Assembly (NCBI GenBank): GCA_963789495.1
Contig: CAWBLP010000008.1
Location: 442,659-506,658, forward strand
Direction of reading: 5' to 3'
Origin: CAWBLP01 sp963789495
Lineage (GTDB): Bacteria; Pseudomonadota; Alphaproteobacteria; Acetobacterales; Acetobacteraceae
DNA: 64,000 nucleotides
Each line of letters opens with the position of its first letter. The first letter of the stretch is position 1. Below the pieces are notes generated by a model. That model did no database searches. It saw only the letters and a program-made list of their open reading frames with translations, and was not told the DNA's origin. This document shows positions 60,012 to 64,000 of the stretch, in pieces. Both the position numbers and the translations under genes were made by a program.

Positions 60012-60343
60012 GGCCCAGCCGCGGCGCTTTCGCACGCCGCATGCGCCCGCCTCTGATGCTTGCTCATAGGGTAGCCGTTGCTCCGCACGTTGCCGGGCTT
60101 CGAACGATGGACACCCCCAAATGAGGCCCCAGAGATCGTCCACTAAGATAATGCCGTTCCGTATCGGATGGATCAATCGATACGAGAATCCGACGTTCCT
60201 CCGGCGGCCGGGCGGCGACGATCCCGGTGGGTTTTGGCATGGCCTCAATGTGGGGGCCTGGGCTGCCGCGCCCCGACCAAGGGCCCGTAATTGGTAAAGC
60301 GGCCCGCAAGATAAGGATGGCGCGTCCAGCTCCATCTAATCCC

Positions 60344-60376
60344 GTCCAACGCCAGATATGGGCCATATGTTGGACA
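60344..60376. promoter_or_regulatory. Right-end GTCCAAC sites, probable integrase arm sites
   Basis: GTCCAAC (60344-60350) and GTTGGACA (60369-60376) face each other around GCCAGATATGGGCCATAT, closely like the left-end arrangement at 39718-39740. They lie 27 bases inside attR. Confidence 0.5.
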
Positions 60377-60402
60377 TGAATGGCCAGCTGGGGTATAACT
60401 CG

Positions 60403-60488
<86 letters not shown>

Positions 60489-60585
60489 CTGGCCGGCCCG
60501 CGGCTTCTAAGCCAGAACCGCCGCCGGCTCAAGCGCCCTGTCGCACAGTGCGTCTCCCAGCCTGCAAGCAGATTCCGGACACGGG

Positions 60586-60900
60586 TTACCGAGCCAGCAC
60601 GATCCGTCCGGTCACCACCCCGGAGGCCGGGTCCACCAGGACCACCCGGTCCCCGCCGCCACCTTGCAACTGCACCGCCAGCCGCCCGCCCGCCCCGGCG
60701 ATCCCAGCGATATGCGTCCCCGCCGGCTCGTCCAGCGACAACGCCCCCGGACCACCCGCCGGTACACCGCGGCCGGCCGGCGCGTTGGACCGGTGCACGA
60801 TTACCGCGACAAGCACCCCGGTCCCCACCACGATCAGCACCGCCATGCCGATCGTCACCGCCTTCAGCACGCGCATGCCAGGCATTCCGTCCGCCATCAT
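60586..60900 (-). CDS. DUF6476-like single-span membrane protein
   Basis: A 104-residue protein with GGAGGGGG directly upstream; ATG 60897 may be the real start. One membrane segment (about 12-34, LKAVTIGMAVLIVVGTGVLV) is followed by a periplasmic part with GTHIAGIAGAGGRLAVQLQG and GDRVVLVDPASGVVTGRIVL, a pattern like half a beta-propeller blade. The family is widespread in alphaproteobacteria and uncharacterised. It is divergent from rluD, 43 bases apart. Confidence 0.7.
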   Translation of the reverse strand: MMADGMPGMRVLKAVTIGMAVLIVVGTGVLVAVIVHRSNAPAGRGVPAGGPGALSLDEPAGTHIAGIAGAGGRLAVQLQGGGGDRVVLVDPASGVVTGRIVLAR

Positions 60901-60943
60901 CCCCCTCCAAGCGGACGCCGATCCGCGCTATCCGCCATAGTGC

Positions 60944-61924
60944 ATGGCCTATCCCCCGCCCCCCGGCATCATCCGAATCATCGCCGGCCCCGAGGCAGCG
61001 GGGCAGCGGCTGGACCGTTTTCTCGCCGACGCCATCGGCACGCTGTCGCGGTCCCGCGTCAAGGCATTGATCGAGGCCGGCAAGGTCGCGCGCGACGGCA
61101 CCCCGGCCCGCGAGCCTGCCGATCCGGTCCGCCCCGGCGCCACCTATATGCTCGACCTTCCGCCACCCGCTCCGGCTCGCCCCGAGCCGCAGGCCATCCC
61201 GTTCCCGATCCTGTATGAGGATGCCGACCTGATCGTGCTGGACAAGCCGGCCGGCCTGGTCGTGCATCCCGCGCCCGGCAATCCGGACGGCACACTGGTC
61301 AACGCGCTGCTGGCGCATTGCGGCCCGGGCTTCACCGGCATCGGCGCGGAACGCCGCCCGGGCATCGTACACCGGCTGGACAAGGACACTTCCGGCGTGA
61401 TGGTGGTCGCCAAGACCCAATACGCCAGCGACCAGCTCACCGCCGCCTTCGCCGCCCGCGACCTCGATCGCGCCTATCTGGCGCTCGCCTGGGGCGTGCC
61501 ATCGCCGCTCACCGGCGAGATCGAGGGCGCCATCGGGCGCGACCCGCGCGACCGCAAGCGCATGGCGGTGGTCAGCCGGGGCGGCAAACCCGCGCTCACC
61601 CATTACCGGACGCTGCAGGCCTGGCACGCCGCGGTGACGCTGCTGGAATGCCGGCTCGCCACCGGCCGCACCCATCAGATTCGCGTGCACCTTGCCAGCC
61701 GCGCCCACCCGATCGTCGGCGATCCGCTGTATCTGCGCCGGGTCCCCGCCGCGGCACGGGGCCTGGCGGAGCCGCTGCGTAGCCGCCTGCTGGACTTCCC
61801 GCGCCAGGCACTGCACGCGGCGCGCCTCGGCTTCGCACATCCGCGGACCGGCAAAGTGCTGTCATTTCAGACAGAACCGCCGCCGGATATCGGCGAACTG
61901 CTGCGCGCCCTGGAACAGGGTTAG
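60944..61924 (+). CDS. rluD: RluA/RluD-family 23S rRNA pseudouridine synthase
   Basis: A 326-residue enzyme. Residues about 15-75 are the S4-like RNA-binding domain (QRLDRFLADAIGTLSRSRVK). The catalytic domain has LIVLDKPAGLVVHPAPGN (about 96-113), the active-site motif HRLDKDTSGVMVVAKT with the catalytic Asp (about 144-159), and GRTHQIRVHLA. It isomerises uridines in helix 69 of 23S rRNA if truly RluD. The rpoH gene follows, a neighbourhood I have seen in other alphaproteobacteria. Confidence 0.9.
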   Translation: MAYPPPPGIIRIIAGPEAAGQRLDRFLADAIGTLSRSRVKALIEAGKVARDGTPAREPADPVRPGATYMLDLPPPAPARPEPQAIPFPILYEDADLIVLDKPAGLVVHPAPGNPDGTLVNALLAHCGPGFTGIGAERRPGIVHRLDKDTSGVMVVAKTQYASDQLTAAFAARDLDRAYLALAWGVPSPLTGEIEGAIGRDPRDRKRMAVVSRGGKPALTHYRTLQAWHAAVTLLECRLATGRTHQIRVHLASRAHPIVGDPLYLRRVPAAARGLAEPLRSRLLDFPRQALHAARLGFAHPRTGKVLSFQTEPPPDIGELLRALEQG

Positions 61925-61971
61925 AACTTTGATGCATGTCAGGGTTACCGAGGGCTGACCGAAGCGTAATA

Positions 61972-62000
61972 TTGACAGGACTATTTCAGTCCTGTATAAC
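61972..62000 (+). promoter_or_regulatory. rpoH promoter with palindromic operator in the spacer
   Basis: TTGACA (61972-61977) and TATAAC (61995-62000) are separated by exactly 17 bases, a near-consensus sigma-70 promoter. The spacer is almost filled by the palindrome CAGGACT-ATTTC-AGTCCTG (61976-61994). A protein bound there would block RNA polymerase, so an operator is likely. The transcript would have a leader of about 190 bases before the rpoH start. Confidence 0.75.
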
Positions 62001-62198
62001 CCTGATCGCCGGCGCCAAGTGGATGCGCAGCGTCGGTGGGGAAGTCCGGATATGCCGCTGCCAAAATGGGGTGGGTCTCCGGGACGTGATGTCCCCTCCC
62101 CGCATCCCACAGGCCTCGGTCACATTCCAGCCTTAGTCCTACGCCCAATTGGGCGCGCTGTTGGACCTGAACCGAATCGCCGACGAAAGGAGCCGTCT

Positions 62199-63107
62199 GT
62201 GGCCTCTGCCGTCATAAACGTCGCACCCGAGGGCAACCTCACGCGGTATCTCCAGGAGATCCGCAAGTTCCCAATGCTGACTTCGGAGGAAGAGCTGGAG
62301 CTCTCCCGCCGCTGGCGCGACCACGAGGATATGGAGGCGGCACACAAGCTTGTCACCTCCCATTTGCGGCTTGTGGCAAAAATTGCCATGGGCTACCGCG
62401 GCTACGGCCTGCCGGTCGGAGAGCTGATCTCCGAAGGCAACGTGGGCATGATGCAGGCGGTCAAGCGATTTGACCCGGATCGCGGGTTCCGCCTGGCGAC
62501 CTACGCCATGTGGTGGATCCGCGCCGCCATCCAGGAATACATCCTGCACTCCTGGTCGCTGGTGAAAATGGGCACCACTGCCGCCCAGAAGAAGCTGTTC
62601 TTCAACCTGCGCCGGCTGAAGGGCCAGATGCAGGCGATCGAGGACGGCGACCTGCAGCCCGAGCAGGTGGCCAAGATCGCCCGCATGCTCGACGTGCCGG
62701 AGCAGGACGTGGTCAGCATGAATCGTCGCCTGGCGGCGCCCGACCACAGCCTGAACGCGCCGGTCCGGCAGGACAGCGAAGGTGAGTGGCAGGACTGGCT
62801 GGTCGACGAGTCGGAAAGCCAGGAGACCAACATCGCCGACCGCGAGGAACTGACCGGTCGCAAGGCGCTGCTGGCCACCGCACTGAAGACGCTGAACGAG
62901 CGGGAGCGCCATATCCTGATCGAGCGGCGGCTGAAGGACAATCCGACCACGCTCGAGGACCTGTCGCAGCAATACGGCATCTCGCGTGAGCGGGTGCGGC
63001 AGATCGAGGTGCGCGCGTTCGAGAAGCTGCAGAAGGCGATGAAGGCGCAGATCGCCGAACGCCGCCTGCAGGTGGCGGGCCGGCAACTGCTCACGGCCGA
63101 CGCCTGA
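62199..63107 (+). CDS. rpoH: Heat-shock sigma factor RpoH (sigma-32)
   Basis: A 302-residue sigma-70 family protein. GTG 62199 is preceded by AAGGAG at seven bases. Region 1.2/2.1 starts LTRYLQEIRKFPMLTSEEEL. Region 2 has HLRLVAKIAMGYRGYGLPVG and FDPDRGFRLATYAMWWIRAA. The RpoH box lies around AAQKKLFFNLRRLKGQM. Region 4 ends ISRERVRQIEVRAFEKLQKA. It directs transcription of chaperones and proteases after heat stress. Its promoter carries a perfect palindrome, and a GC hairpin follows the stop codon. Confidence 0.95.
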   Translation: MASAVINVAPEGNLTRYLQEIRKFPMLTSEEELELSRRWRDHEDMEAAHKLVTSHLRLVAKIAMGYRGYGLPVGELISEGNVGMMQAVKRFDPDRGFRLATYAMWWIRAAIQEYILHSWSLVKMGTTAAQKKLFFNLRRLKGQMQAIEDGDLQPEQVAKIARMLDVPEQDVVSMNRRLAAPDHSLNAPVRQDSEGEWQDWLVDESESQETNIADREELTGRKALLATALKTLNERERHILIERRLKDNPTTLEDLSQQYGISRERVRQIEVRAFEKLQKAMKAQIAERRLQVAGRQLLTADA

Positions 63108-63114
63108 CGCCGGC

Positions 63115-63134
63115 GCCAGGGCTGCGGCCCTGGC
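63115..63134 (+). terminator. Stem-loop after rpoH
   Basis: GCCAGGGC (63115-63122) pairs perfectly with GCCCTGGC (63127-63134) around a four-base TGCG loop, eight bases after the stop codon. There is no T run, so it may protect the 3' end or act with Rho rather than terminate by itself. Confidence 0.45.
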
Positions 63135-63149
63135 TCTGAGTCCGGGGTG

Positions 63150-63420
63150 GTACGCAAGCAAGCGTCGGGGGCGTTGCCCCCGAACCCCCAGCAAGGGGCG
63201 CTGCCCCTTGCATCCCCGCCAAGGGCCCGGCCCTTGGAACCGTATATGTTTGGGTTGAGGAGGGGCGTGACGGTCCCGGACCGCCGTATCATCGCGAATC
63301 GCCCCCTTCCCAACCCAAACATATGTGATTGCAAAGGCGAGCCTTTGCTGGGGGTCCGGGGGGCAAAGCCCCTTGGTGGGGTTTGGGGCAAAGCCCCGAC
63401 GCTTGCATGCATCCCACCCC
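63150..63420. repeat. Composite palindromic repeat, copy C
   Basis: It has the same two arms as copy A (7835-8100) in the same relative arrangement. One contains GGGGGCGTTGCCCCC, AAGGGGCGCTGCCCCTT and CAAGGGCCCGGCCCTTG. The other contains GATTGCAAAGGCGAGCCTTT, TGCTGGGGGTCC and GGGGCAAAGCCCC. The central spacer with ATATGTTTGGGTTGAGGAGG and its inverse is also present. It lies between rpoH and the convergent SDR gene. Confidence 0.8.
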
Positions 63421-63444
63421 AGACCCTGGAGCAGTGCCACAGCC

Positions 63445-64000
63445 CTAGCGCGGCGGCATGCGCAGCGCCCCATCCAGCCGGATCACCTCGCCATTGAGGA
63501 ACCGGTTGGTGACGATGTGCAGCACCAACGCCGCATATTCCTCCGGGCTGCCGAGGCGCGACGGATAAGGCACCCCGGCCGCCAGGTTTCGCTGCACCTC
63601 CGGCGGCAGGCCAGCCACCATCGGCGTCTCGAACAGGCCCGGCGCGATGGTCATCACCCGCACCCCGGCCCGCGCCAGCTCCCGCGCCGCCGGCAGGGTC
63701 AGCGCCGCGACACCCCCCTTCGACGCCGCATACGCCGCCTGCCCCACCTGGCCCTCATAGGCCGCGATCGAGGCGGTGTTGACGATCACACCCCGCTCGC
63801 CGTCCTGCAGCGGGTCCAGCGCACTCATCGCCGCTGCCGACAGCCGCAGCAGATTGAACGTGCCGATCAGATTGATGCGGATCACCCGCTCGAACGCCGT
63901 CAGCGCCAGCGGCCCGTCACGGCCGACGATCCGCCCGGCCGTACCGACCCCCGCGCAGTTCACCAGGATGCGTTCCACCCCATGACGGGCCCGCGCCGTC
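63445..64000 (-). CDS. SDR oxidoreductase, N-terminus beyond the window
   Basis: The frame remains open to the right edge, so this is the C-terminal part (about 185 residues) of an SDR. Features are RILVNCAGVGTAGRIVG, VIRINLIGTFNLLRL, the catalytic serine in VIVNTASIAAYEGQ, the pair YAASKGG, and the C-terminal GEVIRLDGALRMPPR. This pattern is close to 3-hydroxyacyl-CoA dehydrogenase type 2 (HSD17B10-like) proteins that act on 2-methyl-3-hydroxybutyryl-CoA and similar substrates. The GTG at 63978 is internal, not the start; the nucleotide-binding N-terminus is cut off. Confidence 0.85.
   Translation of the reverse strand, partial: TARARHGVERILVNCAGVGTAGRIVGRDGPLALTAFERVIRINLIGTFNLLRLSAAAMSALDPLQDGERGVIVNTASIAAYEGQVGQAAYAASKGGVAALTLPAARELARAGVRVMTIAPGLFETPMVAGLPPEVQRNLAAGVPYPSRLGSPEEYAALVLHIVTNRFLNGEVIRLDGALRMPPR

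Noticed and set aside
60121..60297. 58-codon plus-strand frame (MRPQRSSTKIMPFRIGW...) near the right end of the element
   Set aside because: It has no ribosome binding site, lies opposite a possible longer form of the DUF4145-like gene, and has no recognisable family.

Overview
The window is high-GC bacterial DNA with dense coding on both strands. Its RpoH, CbpA/CbpM and MoxR/CoxE-like proteins, its many CoA-ester enzymes and its Uma2 proteins look like an alphaproteobacterium, probably Rhodospirillales/Acetobacteraceae. That placement is inference from gene style; no rRNA is present.

Layout. 1-5142: the 3' end of a cyclopropane fatty acid synthase gene, an NHL beta-propeller, a DUF35-thiolase fusion and an LVIVD-repeat protein. 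5409-6710: a complete IS5-family element with an 18-bp inverted repeat and a CTAA target duplication. 6711-18804: metabolic genes (threonine aldolase, flavin monooxygenase, SDR, thioesterase, an enoyl-CoA hydratase-like protein lacking its glutamates, CbpA/CbpM, a SucC-SucD fusion coupled to an acyl-CoA dehydrogenase, Uma2, class III aminotransferase). 19417-21923: MoxR ATPase plus a CoxE-like VWA protein whose frame is broken twice. 22347-26636: an orphan adenine methyltransferase, a transposase remnant, an F420-type oxidoreductase, a CoA transferase and an enoyl-CoA hydratase. 26697-32392: a seven-gene group 3b [NiFe] hydrogenase operon on the minus strand (beta, cNMP-fold protein, gamma, delta, alpha, Uma2, maturation protease). 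32672-36867: Ada, an MFS transporter, small proteins, a possible sRNA, and a ribosome hibernation factor behind a perfect FNR/FixK box. 37162-39521: rplY, pth and ychF, all interrupted by apparent single-base errors.

39570-60456 is a 20.8-kb integrative element inserted in the 3' end of tRNA-Glu. It is bounded by a perfect 54-bp direct repeat and carries a tyrosine recombinase and an excisionase-like protein. Next come four tightly overlapping genes ending in a prim-pol-like protein and a RepA-like ATPase, followed at once by iteron-like repeats (candidate origin). Then come a possible Nu1-like DNA-binding protein, unknown proteins and a tape-measure/lysozyme protein. The distal third is a patchwork of small genes containing a diverged segmental duplication, one copy of which is split by an IS630 element. 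No portal, capsid or large terminase is visible, so this looks like a replicating satellite or a decayed prophage rather than a full phage.

60586-64000 returns to chromosome: a DUF6476-like membrane protein, rluD, rpoH with a palindrome embedded in its promoter, and a truncated SDR gene.

Two families of dispersed intergenic inverted repeats run through the chromosomal part. The frameshifts in essential genes warn that indel errors exist in this sequence.
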